Source: Yamagishiella unicocca (lineage: Eukaryota; Chlorophyta; Chlorophyceae; Chlamydomonadales; Volvocaceae). Taken from it: a DNA stretch of 64,000 nucleotides. Within the stretch, counting starts at the first letter, position 1. Each line of letters opens with the position of its first letter. Positions 45,901 through 57,589 of this stretch are shown one piece after another. Position numbers and translations under genes: made by a program. The notes beneath the pieces were generated by a model. The model was not told the DNA's origin and did no database searches. It worked only from the letters and a program-made list of their open reading frames with translations. Location of the stretch: positions 124,001 through 188,000 of the forward strand of contig BDSL01000111.1 of assembly GCA_003116995.1 (NCBI GenBank), in the 5' to 3' direction.

Positions 45901-48900
45901 CCGGTGGTGGCGCCGGCGGCGCTGTCGGCGCCTCCCCCCGCACGCCCCGGCGGCATCTCGCCCGCGGCAGCTTCCCCGCGGGCCTTATCCCGGAGGCCAC
46001 ATCACCCACAGTCGGAGCCAGCCGCCAGCGCCTCGACGCCGCCGTCGTACACGCACCCGACCAGTCCCCATCCGCATCCGGGACGTACGGCGCCCGCCGC
46101 CGCGACCCGTCACCGGACGGCGGGCGGCAGCGGGACCAGAACTACTGGCACCGGCGGCAGCGCATGTTGATGCAGCTGCCGCAGCCGCCACAACCACCGT
46201 CGCCACCAGTGCCGCCACCAGGCCCCCAGCTGCAGCACCAGCAGCAGCAGCCGCCAGAGCCCACTTCCTCCGTTGCGACGTCCTCAGGTCGACCTCCTCC
46301 GCAGCTGCTGACCCGCCCCAGCCAGGGCTCGCTGGCAACGCTGTCTCTGGGCTCCACGGAGGAGGGGGCGGAGGAGGCAGAGGAGGCGGAGGGGCCCAAG
46401 GCGGGGACGCGAGCGGCCCGGGGTAGTGCGGCTGCGGGTACCTGCACTGACGGCGACCGGGTGGTGGCGCTGCGCCGCACGGAGGACCTCAGCCTGGGGG
46501 TGCTGCTGTCGAGACAGAACGGAGATCTGGTGGGTCCAGGGAGGGAGGGGCGGGTTGGTGAGGAAGGGCCGTGGGAGGGAGGGGCGGGTCGGGCCAGGGG
46601 GGGTGCAGGGAGGGATGCGGTGGGCGGTCGCTGGGACGTGGCTGCGTGGATGCGGTCATCGAGCTGTGGGGTGAAAGGGAAGACAGACCTGCGGCCGCGG
46701 ACAGATGTCAGTCAGGCACGGTGGGCAGAGGCGCCGGCCTGGCCTGCCGCCCAGCTGATGCGGCCGCCTCCTTCTCAACTTCGCCTCCTCGACCCCCGAC
46801 GTCGAACGCGTCTTTGTAACGGTCTCCAACTCAGCTCTCGGCTTGTCTTGCTCGTGAGTCAAGTACGGCTTCCCTCCCTCGCGTGTCCAATACACATTGC
46901 AACGCTGCCCCCTGCTGTGCTCCCCCCTCCCCCCCTCCCCCTCCCGCTCAGGCCATGTGGGATGCCTTCGCCGCCGTGTGGGACGCCATCGTGGGCGACC
47001 TGCGCTCCTCCGACCTAGTCAGCAACCAGGAGGCCGACAACCTCAGATTCATGCGGCTCGGCCACTTCCAGGTACGACATGGTCAGACACCACAGGTCAC
47101 GCACCGCATGTCCGCGCCCGCCCTCAACCCTCCCCCCTTGCCCCCTGCCGCCTACACCGCCCCCCCCTCCGCGGACTTCCCTTGCAGGGCCGCCACGCCC
47201 TGCGCCCCATTCTGCTGCCCGCCTTCTTCTACGCGGGTGAGGTGCAGCGGGTGGTGGACAGCGGCCGCCTGGGACCCGGTGGGGGCGGCGGCGGGGGCAG
47301 CGAGGGTGGCGCCACGAGCACCATCTTGACGGAGCTGCGCTCGCTGCTGGTGTGGCTGGGCTGCGAGCTGGGGCTGCTGGCGGAGGGGCAGGGGGAGGTG
47401 GTGATGGAGTGAGCGGGGAGGGGCAGGGGGAGGGAGGGCGGGGCGGGATGGGATGGGGATTGCGGGACTGGGGGACTCGGGTACGAGGTGGGAGGCGGGT
47501 GGTTGGAGGCGATCTGACCGGGGCGCAGCCTTAAGGGATTAGGGCTGCGAGCTCAGCGGCGCACGTTAGCAGGAAGGGGTCCTGGTAGCTTGCGGAGGGA
47601 GGGGGGCGTGCAGCCGAGGGGACCGACCTGAATTCGCTGCGAAAACGTCTTCCAACCGCACTCCCTCACCGCCCTTCACCTGCACTTGGGCGCCACCAAC
47701 AACTCCATACACCCTCCGACGCTCTCCCCCCTCCTGCAACCCCCCTCCCCCCGCCCGCCAGGACCTCTTTCATGCACTCCCCCGTTGACGTGGACCACGC
47801 CAACTGCCGCGCCATGATGCTGGCTGCCGGCCAGACCCTGGTGCGACAGCTGGCGGAGCTGTGTGCAGCCGCCACCGAACAGCAACAGCAGGATCGTCAT
47901 CATCACCATCATCACCATAATCACCACTACCAACATCAGCAGCAGCAACGTCAGGGGCAGCTGGCGCCAGGTTACAGCGACACCTCCGAGGCCAAATCTG
48001 GGGGCATAGGGCCCTGTGGGGACACCTTCGAGGCCAAATCTGGGAGCATAGGGCCCTGTGGGGACACCTCCGAGGCCAAATCTGGAAGCATAGGGCCCTG
48101 TGGCGACACCTCCGAGGCCAAATCTGGGGCCATAGGGCCCTGTGGGGACACCTTCAAGGCCAAATCTGGGAGCATAGGGCCCTGTGGGGACGGGCCGCGG
48201 AGGACGAGCGCAGCGGCGGCAGCTGCGGAGGCTGCGCTGGTTCAGGAGCATGCGCGGGCGCTGGCGGGCAGTCTGCGGGGGGTCCTGGAGGCGGTAGCGG
48301 GGGAGGGCAGGGCGATGCGGCGGGCGGTGGCAGGCGGGCGGCTGAGGGGGGATGCGGTGGCGCAGGCGGAGAGGCTCGAGGAGGTCGCGGAGCAGGTGCG
48401 TGCAGTGCTGCGGGGCAGGGAGGTGGAGGGGTTGGGGCGAACCCCGAGGGGGGACGGGTTGTGGTCGAGGGGTTGCAGCAGGTGTTATGGTGGTAGTAGG
48501 CCTAGCGGGAGGGAGGGCGGCTGGTCGCGAGGGGTTGGGATGGGTTTGGTTCCGGAGCGGCTTGCTGGGCCCCCCCCCCGCTGAGAGGTCCTGCCTGCTG
48601 GCTGGCGCCTCTGTTTGAGACGTTGCAGTCCTTGTGTCCGGAGCCCTGTGTGCACGGAGCCGTCACACGCGCCCCAACCCCACCAATGGCATCAGCCCAC
48701 CCCCAGGACCTCACGCACCTCCTCCGCCCGCTCTGCTCCACTCACCCTTCCCCCCAGGTGCTGGCCGACCTGGCAGCCCACCCAGATTTCCTGCCCACCT
48801 GCCTCCACAACCTGCTGCCCAGCAGACCCCCAGCCACACCCGTCACCGCCGGAGCTGCCAGCGCTGCCACCACTGATCCTCGGGTCTTCACCGCCTGCCC

Positions 48901-51900
48901 CACCTCCCACCCCTTCTCCTCCTCAACCCCCTCCCCACCCGCCTCACCTTCGCCACCCCCACCGCCTCGCAAGCCGCCAACCCCACCACCCACCCCCCTC
49001 CAAACCCCGCCTCCGCCGCCTCCCCCGCCTCCCCCGCCTCCGCCGCCTCCGCCGCCTCTGCCACCGACCCGCGGGTCACCACATCTTTCGGGGACCGCAG
49101 CCACGATATCACCCACAACTCTGCTAACACCGCCGCCGACGCTGACGGTGCCGACACTCAGACCACCAGCTCCAGGTCGCGACCGACGCGGCCGCCGCTC
49201 CGCCGACTGTATATGACCTCCCTGGAGTTCCTGGCCGGGGGCCTCCCACTGGACTCCCCCGGTTCTGGGCCGGGGCCGTGGTCGGGGTCGGGGTCGACCC
49301 ACGGGTCGGTTCTGGAGCCCGAGGTGGCTCTGCGGCGGCGGGTAGTCGAGGTGTTGGTCAAGATGCTCACCACTCCCGCCAGCGCCTGCCAACCCGCCAG
49401 CGCAGAGGCGCTCCGAATCCTGGGCTTCTTCGTCAACAGCCTCTCCAACCCGCAGCTCACCAAACCGCCGCCCCTGGTGCGTCTGGTGGGGTCGCGCTGG
49501 GCGTGTGGGCGGATCTGTTGAGGTGCAAGCGCCCCCGTGCGGATGCTGGCGTTTGGGGTTTAGGTTTTAGGGTTTAGGTTGTAGGGTTTTAGGTTGCCTG
49601 CAGCGGCCCCGAAGCATCGACTCGACCCTCCCTTCATTCGCCAACCGCCAACTGCCACATCGTCCGCCCGCAGAGCGACATGCTCAGCTGGAGCGTCCTG
49701 ACGCCGTGTTACGAGGAGGTGGGCCTTATGAGGGTCCTGGGTTGGGGGCCTTATGAGGGTCCTGGGTTAGGGGCCTTATGAGGGTCATGGGTTGGGGGCC
49801 TTATGAGGGTCCTGGGTTGGGGCCTTATGAGGGTCCTGGGTTGGGGGCCTTATGAGGGTCCTGGGTTGGGGGCCTCATAAGGGTCCTGGGTTGGGGGGGC
49901 TGATGGGTGCAATGCTTGTTCAAAGGTTGTCGCACTCGCGCCCTGCCAGCTGCTTGTGGGCTCAGGTGCGCTACAGAGGTCCTGACTCCCCCAACCTTGC
50001 CAAGCGGTGGCTACCTCCGCTCTCGTGACTGACCCTCCCCTCCTCATGCCTCACACAACCCAGGACGTGCTGTACCCCCTCCATTCCGACCTGGCAGCCC
50101 AGCAGCTGGGCCTGCCCCCGCCTCCGCCCTCCGGCCCCGGCCGGCCCGCCGACCTGCTGTCCGAGACCGAGGACAACGTGTCTCTCATGTCGTACCTCAG
50201 GTACTGGAGGGGGAGGGGACACGAGGCAGTGGGGAGGGGTGGAAGGGATGGGGCGGCTATGGGCTGGGCTTTCACGTGGAGAAGGGAGGGAACCAGTGGC
50301 TGGGCGGTGCGATGCGGGATGTGCCGACTGGTCCCAAGCCTTGAAGCGGAGGTAGTCTAGGGTTGGGCAACTGGAGGAGGTGCGGTTCTGGTGCGTCCGG
50401 TGTTGTCGGGGGGACGGGGAATCCGGAAATGGTGCGTCCCGTGGCTCATCATTTCCGGCAACACCCGCTCAGCCCACATCGCCTGATGCCTCACCTCCCG
50501 CTCCACCACCTTTCTTGCGAAACACACGCCCGCAGGTCGGTGTTCCCTGACGACTGGAGCAACTTCCTGGAGCGCCTCAGCGGCCTGCTGGGCGGGGCGG
50601 ACCTGGCCCGGGTCACCGAGAACGACTTCGGACCCATGGGTCCGCTGCATGGGCTGGCGCTGGAGCTGCAGCTGTGGGCCACCAACAGGTGCGTGGGTCG
50701 GGTGGGCGGGCTCGCGGGTGCCGCCCTCTTGAACCAACTGCCACAGCTACCTCTCCCGTCCCTCTTGTCTCATGCGTGTTGTTGCTTCCGGCACTGCCAC
50801 CTGCCTTCGTGCTCCACGTGCCGTGGTGCCGCAGGGGCCAGCTTCTGGGCCGTACAGTACGGGGGATGATGTGCTACCGGCGTGCCGTACGCATGCTGGT
50901 GGAGCTGGAGTATCCCAGGTGCGGACGGCTGCAGCACTGCGGGTTGGAGCCGGGGGCGGCGGTGGTCACTGCGCATTCGGGAGCAGGGCGGAAGCCAGGT
51001 GGTGGTGGTGGTGGTGGTGGTGGTGGTGGTGGTGGTGGTGGTGGTGGTGGTGGTGGTGGTGGTGGTGGTGGTGGTGGTGGCGGCGGCGGCGGCGGTGTCC
51101 AAGGATTCTTCCTCCTCCAGCTGCCACAGACCTTTAGATCTCCAAAACTCTTTTTGAGGCCTGAGGCCAGGACCAACCCACCCCGGCTCCCTCCCCACCC
51201 TCGCCGCTGAGCCCCAAGGCCTGAGGGTGTTAGTCCTGCCGCCTACGGCTCCTGGGTGGAGGCGCTGGTGGAATCCAAGTTCCAGTACGTGTGCACATGT
51301 CAGGTGGGAGCGAGGAGATGGAGGCGTCACGGGTCGTACGTTGGGCGGCACACAAAGGGACGCGTGGCAGCTGTCGGGCGTCTGCTGGGTGGAGATATGC
51401 ACGGGCGCCGGGGGGTTGCAGGGCGGTGAGCGCAACGAGGAGATAGCGCATCGTGGGGTCCACGGAGGGGTGCTGATGTATGGCTGCCTGCAACGGGCAG
51501 GAAACGGACACTCGGGACGGGTGACTTGTTCCAACCAAGCACAACGCCGCGATACGTCATCAGGTGTACGGCAAGTGCCGCAAGGCGGACGACATCCGCC
51601 AGCGCTGGCTGGCGGAGAGCGTGGATGCGCTGTGTTCGGAGTTCCCCGCCTTGCAGGTGGCGTACCTGGACTCGGCAGGTGGGCGGGGGGGAGGGGAGGC
51701 GGGGAGGAGAGGCGGGAGGGGGTGTGGCATGTAGACCGGGAGGCGGGAGCCATCTTGGTTTTGTGGGGAAGGGCAACAAGAAGGGAAAGGCGGGTTAGGT
51801 TTGTGACAGCCTGGCGGAGAAAGCAGGTGGGGCCAGCTGGTAGGGCCACCGAGGCGGGTTGAATTATGTTTCCACACAACATAACTTCCAGCTAGACCAC

Positions 51901-54900
51901 CTGCCGTCTCCTACCTTTCGTTTTTTCCTAGCCAGCCCCCTCCCCTCATTCTTCAGCTGCTGACGCGCATCCTTTGTCTCGGCGCCCTGGACTGCCGCCC
52001 CCCCTCCCCCCGCCCCCCTCCAGTCACCTCGCACGGCCCCACCGACTACAGCGTCCTGATCCGAGGCAATCCCAGCCACCCCACAGCTCAAGCCCGCGCC
52101 CCGAGATGTGCCCCGGACACCACCTGCTGCTCCGAAACCACAGCAGCGCCGGCAGCGGCGGCGACAGAAGCTCCGGCGGCTGGCAGCCCCGCGACGCCCC
52201 CCTACCCCTACCCCTCGCGCCCACAGCCCCAGTACCTCTTCTCCCCCCGGGCCCAGACCGCCCAGGACACACCCTGTAGCGCCGGCAGCAGCAGCAGCAG
52301 CAGCGGCAACCCCACCGGCAACGACGACACAGCGATAGCCGCCGCGGCCGCCGACACCCCCCGTGCCGCCGCCCGCAGCAGCAGCAGCAGCCGCGGCGGC
52401 GGCCGCACCGAGGAGCTCTACCGCGTGAGGCTGCCGTACAACCGGTACAGCAAGCGCGGCGTCATCCTTGGCGAGGGCAAGCCGGAGAACCAGAACCACG
52501 CCGTCATCTTCTGCTTTGGCGAGGCGCTGCAAACCATTGACATGAACCAGGACAACGCGCTGGCGGAGGCGCTCAAGATGCGGAACCTGCTGGCGGAGCT
52601 GCAGCCGGACCCGGCGCCGAAGGAGCTGCAGCGCGCTGCGTCCCGCCCCGCGAGCGGCACCTCGGCGGAGCAGCATCGCGGTGCGCTGGTGGCCCGCACC
52701 AGGCGGGAGGTGCCTGTGGCGCTGGTGAGGCGGCCTGGGCTCGGGTTCCCCCTCCACGCCCCCCCTGGACCTACCACCTGCGCCCCCTACCGCCGTGATG
52801 ACCGTTCATACCCGCTCCTGCGGACCGCAGCGGCGCCGGCGTCAGTTATCATCACGCACACGCACAGATCCCCCTCCCACCTACCTCCGCTGCCCCACTG
52901 ATCCTCGCACCGGCCCTGCCCTTCCCCGGCCCCCGGCCCAACCCCTCTCGGCAGTCCCCGCTCCCCCCTTCCTGCTCCAGCCCCGACCTCCTTCCGGCCC
53001 CCCGGCCCCCGCCCCCTAGATACCCCCGGGCCCTACATAACCCCTGCCCCCCACATACACACATACACACAGGTGGGCTTCCGCGAGTGGATCTTCAGCG
53101 ACGTGTCCGGCGCGCTGGGCACCTTTGCCGCCGCCTGCGAGTTTGCGTTCGGCACCATCGTGCAGCGGACCATGAGCTACCCGGGCAGGGTGCGGATGCA
53201 CTACGGCCACCCGGACGTCTTCAACAAGCTGCACATCATGACGCGGGTGAGAGGGCGGGTGGGGGAAGTGGCGGGGGGGGAAGAGGTGGGGGGCTACAAT
53301 AAAAGAAACGGTAACGCGACTGGGGAAATGCAGTGGGGCGGGGGGGGGGGCGGGGGCGAGGACGCAGGGGAGGTTAGGTAGGTGGGTGGGAGGCCCATGC
53401 CTAAAACCCTACCTTGTGCGGTTGCTCCGCCGACTATGTTAGCCCCGCCCCGCCCCAGCAGTCGCACATACCGTCGTGCCAGAAACACGTAACTGGATCT
53501 ATGTGATCCAACCAACGGGCCCCAGCCCACCGGTCCAGGTTCCCTTTGGCGCAGCGCAATGTCCCTGCTAGCTGCTCTCCCCCACCTCTGCCCCTTCGTC
53601 CCTCCCGCTCCTTCGGCGGTCAGGGCGGTCTGTCCAAGGCCACCCGGCAGCTGCACATCAGCGAGGACGTGTTCGGGGGCTACAATCACACACTGAGGGG
53701 AGGGCAGATCAGGTACAAGGAGTACATCAGCTGCGGAAAGGTGCGCGAGGGGTGGGATGGGCGGAAGTAGGGGGGCGATCCAGGGGGGGCGAAGCCCGGC
53801 AGCTGAGGCGCATTTACGTACTGCCGTGGTGCCGGGAGCGGGCGCAAGGCCCACTAAGACATCACTCACGTCCTTACCCTCTGCCTCTGCTTCCTCCCCC
53901 TATAACTCAGCCTCAGCCTCCGCCGTTCCCTCGGTGTTCTTCGTCACTCATCCCCCCGGCGGTCCTACACCCCCACAGCCTCACTCCCCTGGCCCCTCCC
54001 TGGCCCTCCCTGGCCCCTCCCTGGCCCTTCCTCTTCCCCCAATGACGTCCAGGGCCGCGACATGGGCTTCGACTCCATCAACGCCTTCGAGGTCAAGATC
54101 AGCGGGGGGGCCGGGGAGTGTGTGGTGAGCCGCGACGTGGCTCGCCTGGCCCCCCGCCTGGACCTCGCCCGGCTGCTGCACTTCTACCACAGCGGCCCCG
54201 GCTACTACATCAACTCGCTGTTCATCATGGCGGCGGTGCACCTCAACATCTGGGTGGTGGCGGTGTTTGCGCTGGCGAGGGCGTCCAGTGTGCAGGTGGG
54301 GGGGCAGGGAGGAGGGATGCGAGGGTTCTAGGATTTTAGGGCATAGGGGGAGGGGAAGGAAAGAGGCGGGGGGCGAGTAGCAGTGGGCGGTTGCTTTTGG
54401 TGCAAGGCAGGGCATTGTTGGGTGGGATGTGGGGGCGGCTGCTCAACACAAAGGTTGCTGGGTTACACTCGCAGTGTTTCGCTAATCTGTTGGGAGCAGC
54501 TGCTTTGTACAATGCGGTGATTCCCTTCCTGTCAAGGTTGGGCTGTTTGCGTATCGTCGCCCGCACAGCGCTTGGCTACGCTACATTTCCACCGGCAGCA
54601 CCACCACCGGACCTCACTTCCCCACACCTCGACGCCGTCCACGTCCACCCCCCGTTCCTCGTCCCCGCGCACCCCCCCCCCCAGCTGGCCGGCCCCGACG
54701 GCTCCTTGCGACTGGAGGATACCTTGAGGGTGGAGCACGTGCTGTCGCTGGGGCCCCTGATGCTGCTGCCGTACGCGGCCCAGCTGCTTTTGGAGTGGGG
54801 CCTGCTGCGCGCTCTGGCCACCCTGCTGGTGCAGGTGGGGAGGGGGGGCGGACGTGTGCTGCTGGAGGCTGCTGCTTGGGACTGCTGCTGGGGACTGCTG

Positions 54901-57373
54901 CCGGGCACCCGGCGATGGAGCGTTGCGGCCCTCGCTTTCGATGTGTCCCACCAGTCTCAACGCACCACGTTCGCCTTTTATTTCAACCTGCAGATCATGG
55001 CGGGAAGCATAGCCTTCGCCGTCTTCCGGCAGCAGACCACCGCCTACTACTTCAAGGACGACATCACGTACGGCGGGGCCAGGTATATCTCCACAGGTAA
55101 GGGAGCGAAGGCAGCCGGGCGTCGACTTATTTGGATCGAGTATCGAGTGGGGAGGCGTGAAGGGCGGTCGTAGTAGGTTCCCGGCTTGGAAACGGAAGCT
55201 GACATACCGTACGCCTAATCCATCATGCCAACGCGTCAGCTCTTCCTGCTCCGCTCGCATCAGCCCCTCCATATATCCCATCCATCCATCTCATCCCGCC
55301 TCCAATACACGCAGGTCGTGGCTTCTCCATCACCTCCTCCTCCTTCACCACCCTCTTCACCAACTACTCCCGCTCCCACCTCTACCCCGGAATGGAGCTC
55401 GTCCACCTGCTCATTCTGTACGCCGCCGTACGTGACTGTGCGTCATGCTCGTACGCCGCCGTCACGTGGGGCACCTGGCTGGTGGCGGTGTCGCTGCTGC
55501 TGTCGCCCTTCTGGTTCAATCCCATGACCTTCAGGCGAGACAAGATACGCCGCGACTGGGCGGCATGGCTCGAGTGGATGCACGGGGGAGTGCACGCTGG
55601 GACCGGCAACAACTGGTACACGTGGAACAGGCAGGTGTTGCTGCTGCCGCTGCCGCTGCTGCCGCTGCCGCTGCCGCACCTGCGATGCCCGGCAGGACGT
55701 GCAGCCGGGGCTACTGGCCCTCCTTCGATCAGTCTTTATGAAATTTTGTTACCCACCGGCCCGATCGGCACACCCGCTTTACCTCTCCCTGCACCGCCCC
55801 CAGGAAGCAGCTGGAGAAGGTCCGCAACGATCGCGGCTCCGTCACCGACCCCGGTCTCAACGTGGTCATGAGGCTGACGGAGGAGGTGCTGCCCCGAGTG
55901 GTGCTGGTCGTGGCGGCGGTGTCGCGGCTGGACCTGCGCATCTCGGTGGGGGGACGCCTGCTGTCCTCGCCGCTGCTGGTCTTCTGGGTGGCCTCGGGAG
56001 CCATATGGCTGGCGGTGCTGCTCAGCTGGGCGGTGCAGCGGCGCTACGAGGAGAGGGGCAGGGGGCGGGCGTGGAGGCTGTACAGGGTGCTCATGACTGT
56101 GGTGCTGGCGGCGGCGCTGCTGGGGTACTCGGTGTTTGCGGGTGAGTGGTTTGCGCGTGAGTGGATTGGATGGTGTTTACGGGGATGGACCTGCCGGAGT
56201 TTGGTATGCGTATTGTGGTGGGCCGTTGCTGGCTGGCGGTGTATGCGGCACCCTTTCCATAGTCTGGATAGTGGTCCTGACCAGGACAGGACGGCGGGTA
56301 AGCAGCTTTACTTGCATGACTCTCGCCACGGCCGCTCCCCTTACCCTCTCCCCCAACCCATCCCTCCGTCTTCCTTGCAATCCCTCCGCACATGCCCCGC
56401 CCGCCAGTCCGTGCGATCCATCCCCTCGCCCCTCTACACCTCCCCCACCGCTCTCCAATCCCGCCCAAACCTCCCTTCCTGCTGCAGTCCGCTTCTTCCG
56501 CGGGCCCCCGCTCTCCAACCTTGCGCTGCTTCTGTACGCAAACAGCCAGATGGTGCTCGCACTGCACCGCACAGTGGAGCAGCTGGCGCCCTCCTCGATC
56601 ACCGGGCGGGCGCTGGTGGACCGGGGCTACTGGCTGGTGGACTGGGCGGTGGGGACGCTGCTGCTGTGTCTGGTGACGCTGCTGGCGTGGCTGGGCTTCG
56701 TGTCACGGCTGCAGACGAGGCTGCTCTTCAACTCAACGTTCGCGGACAGCATCCGGCGGGGCAAACTGGTGGGTTTGGGTTCGTGGGTCGTTTCGAATAC
56801 GTTGCGTCAACACCTTGGGGCTCCACAGTCAACACCCTAAGGCTCCACAGTCAACAGCCTAGGGCTCCACAGTCAACACCCTAGGGCTCCAAAGTCAACA
56901 ACCTAGGGCTCCACAGTCAACAGCCTAGGGCTCCACAGTCAACAGCCTAGGGCTCCACAGTCAACAACCTAGGGCTCCAAAGTCAACAGCCTAGGGCTCC
57001 AAAGTCAACAGCCTAGGGCTCCAAAGTCAACAGCCTAGGGCTCCACAGTCAACACCCTAGGGCTCCAAAGTCAACACCCTAGTGCTTCACATTTCCCGAT
57101 TTTGCTGCCGCGCCTGATGTTGCGTGCCTGCTCGCTGTCACCCTGCGTGCACTACTACGCATCTGCCAGGTCCGGACCATCGGCTTGATGAAGCTGGACG
57201 AGGAGCACAGGTGGCGCCATGAGGGACAAGCGCGTGCGGCGCTGGCTAGGTCCGTGGCGATGTCCTTCCCGGCTCCACAAGTCAACGGGGCGCAGCAGCA
57301 GCAGCAGGCGCAGCAGCAGGCGCGGGCTGTTGTGACCGTGGTGGCAGCGGCGCCAGGGGGGAACCGCCCGTAG
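36931..57373 (+). CDS. Callose synthase / 1,3-beta-glucan synthase (GSL, GT48), about 3668 aa
   Basis: Thirty-two exons join in phase: 36931-39096, 39397-40110, 40399-40680, 40900-41021, 41209-41386, 41630-41940, 42267-42492, 42909-43027, 43388-43595, 44282-44535, 44927-46529, 46952-47071, 47188-47408, 47762-48395, 48758-49074, 49176-49476, 49674-49718, 50064-50200, 50536-50688, 50835-50918, 51234-51303, 51564-51678, 52024-52724, 53073-53246, 53624-53740, 54053-54295, 54685-54834, 54994-55096, 55315-55630, 55804-56141, 56488-56768 and 57170-57373. Residues 1-700 are disordered. The FKS1-type N-domain follows (SEAANLRHTPELMWFMFWA), then membrane segments (about 1160-1530), a disordered insert (about 1530-2060) and the cytosolic catalytic domain. 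That domain has MLSWSVLTPCYEE, RGQLLGRTVRGMMCYRRAV, NQNHAVIFCFGEALQTIDMN, HYGHPDVFNK and GKGRDMGF. C-terminal membrane helices run from about 3170. The enzyme makes 1,3-beta-glucan from UDP-glucose at the plasma membrane. The 49074/49176 junction uses a weak gtcacc donor. Confidence 0.93.
39097..39396 (+). other. First callose synthase intron, open in frame, with an intronic repeat
   Basis: This 300-bp intron has no stop in the gene's frame, so it could be mistaken for coding. Its content (poly-Arg/Gly, gggagggagg) and the clean cag/gtgggc and cctcag/GCC boundaries argue for removal. It contains the repeat copy at about 39169-39229 shared with the hydrolase intron. Confidence 0.7.
42614..42795. 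repeat. 9-bp tandem repeat (cctcccacc), about 20 copies, intronic
   Basis: A perfect array lies between callose synthase exons 42492 and 42909. It generates poly-LPP and poly-GGV ORFs on the two strands that are not genes. Confidence 0.97.
43622..43880. repeat. 6-bp tandem repeat (gggtgc), about 43 copies, intronic
   Basis: The array starts 26 bp after the end of the callose synthase exon at 43595. One extra G near 43738 shifts the phase and splits the array into two homogeneous blocks. The G-runs could form G-quadruplexes in the transcript. Confidence 0.97.
44017..44226. repeat. Telomere-like (ccctaaaa) and (ctcaaacc)n tract, intronic
   Basis: Two copies resembling the Chlamydomonas telomere unit (complement of TTTTAGGG) at about 44020-44035 are followed by many 8-bp units of the ctcaaacc or ctcaaatc type, up to the acceptor region of the exon at 44282. 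Confidence 0.85.
44927..46529 (+). other. 534-codon exon encoding a disordered insert in callose synthase
   Basis: This single exon encodes a Gly/Ser/Arg-, Ala-, Gln- and Pro-rich segment between the N-terminal membrane helices and the catalytic half. It starts RWWRRCMSAEGVRSHRRALR and ends RRTEDLSLGVLLSRQNGDL. Both ends look conserved and the middle is low complexity. It is in frame with both neighbours, so I treat it as translated. Confidence 0.75.
47979..48188 (+). repeat. 42-bp in-frame minisatellite, five copies, in a callose synthase exon
   Basis: Five tandem units encode the 14-residue repeat DTSEAKSGSIGPCG, with F for S and G or A for S variants. They follow a His/Gln-rich run encoded at about 47880-47960. 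The unit length is a multiple of three, so copy number can change without breaking the frame. Confidence 0.93.
49553..49600. repeat. Telomere-like tttaggg/ttttaggg tract, intronic
   Basis: Several degenerate units of the algal telomere type lie in the intron between 49476 and 49674. The orientation is opposite to that of the 44017 tract. Confidence 0.8.
49719..49897. repeat. 24-25 bp tandem repeat, about seven copies, intronic
   Basis: Units of the form ccttatgagggtcctgggtt plus a short G run start directly at the donor of the 45-bp callose synthase exon at 49674-49718. Confidence 0.95.
50998..51081. repeat. (GGT)n microsatellite, about 27 copies, intronic
   Basis: A perfect GGT run passes into GGC near 51080, within the intron 50919-51233. 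It creates spurious poly-Gly, poly-Val and poly-Thr ORFs. Confidence 0.97.
56817..57084. repeat. 22-bp tandem repeat, about 12 copies, intronic
   Basis: Units of the form ggctccacagtcaacagcct plus ag, with cac/aaa and agc/acc/aac variants, fill most of the last callose synthase intron. Confidence 0.95.
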
Positions 57374-57589
57374 GTCACTTTATTCACTTAGCGTCAGCTA
57401 GATCCGGCCGCAAACAGGCCGCGTGTGTACGGTGTTCGTATTCGTATTCATGGTCACTACGTATCTATCCATGTTTGTGGTCCGCCTGATAATACATATG
57501 ACAGCGGTCGACTGAGGCCGGCTGATGAGCAGCATGTGGATTGACCGCAGGTGTGTGGCTTTGGGGCTCGCAAGCAATGCTCAGTTCCC
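57374..57589. other. 3' flank of the callose synthase gene
   Basis: This stretch probably holds part of the 3' UTR. No TGTAA is seen before the repeat copy that follows, so the polyadenylation site is not located. Confidence 0.4.

Noticed and set aside
48877..48960. Frame HLPPLLLLNPLPTRLTFATP as an alternative start of the following callose synthase exon
   Set aside because: It has protein-like content, but using it would drop the end of the VLADLAAHPDF exon and needs a splice site that is not present at a suitable distance. It is kept only as part of the frame-change finding.
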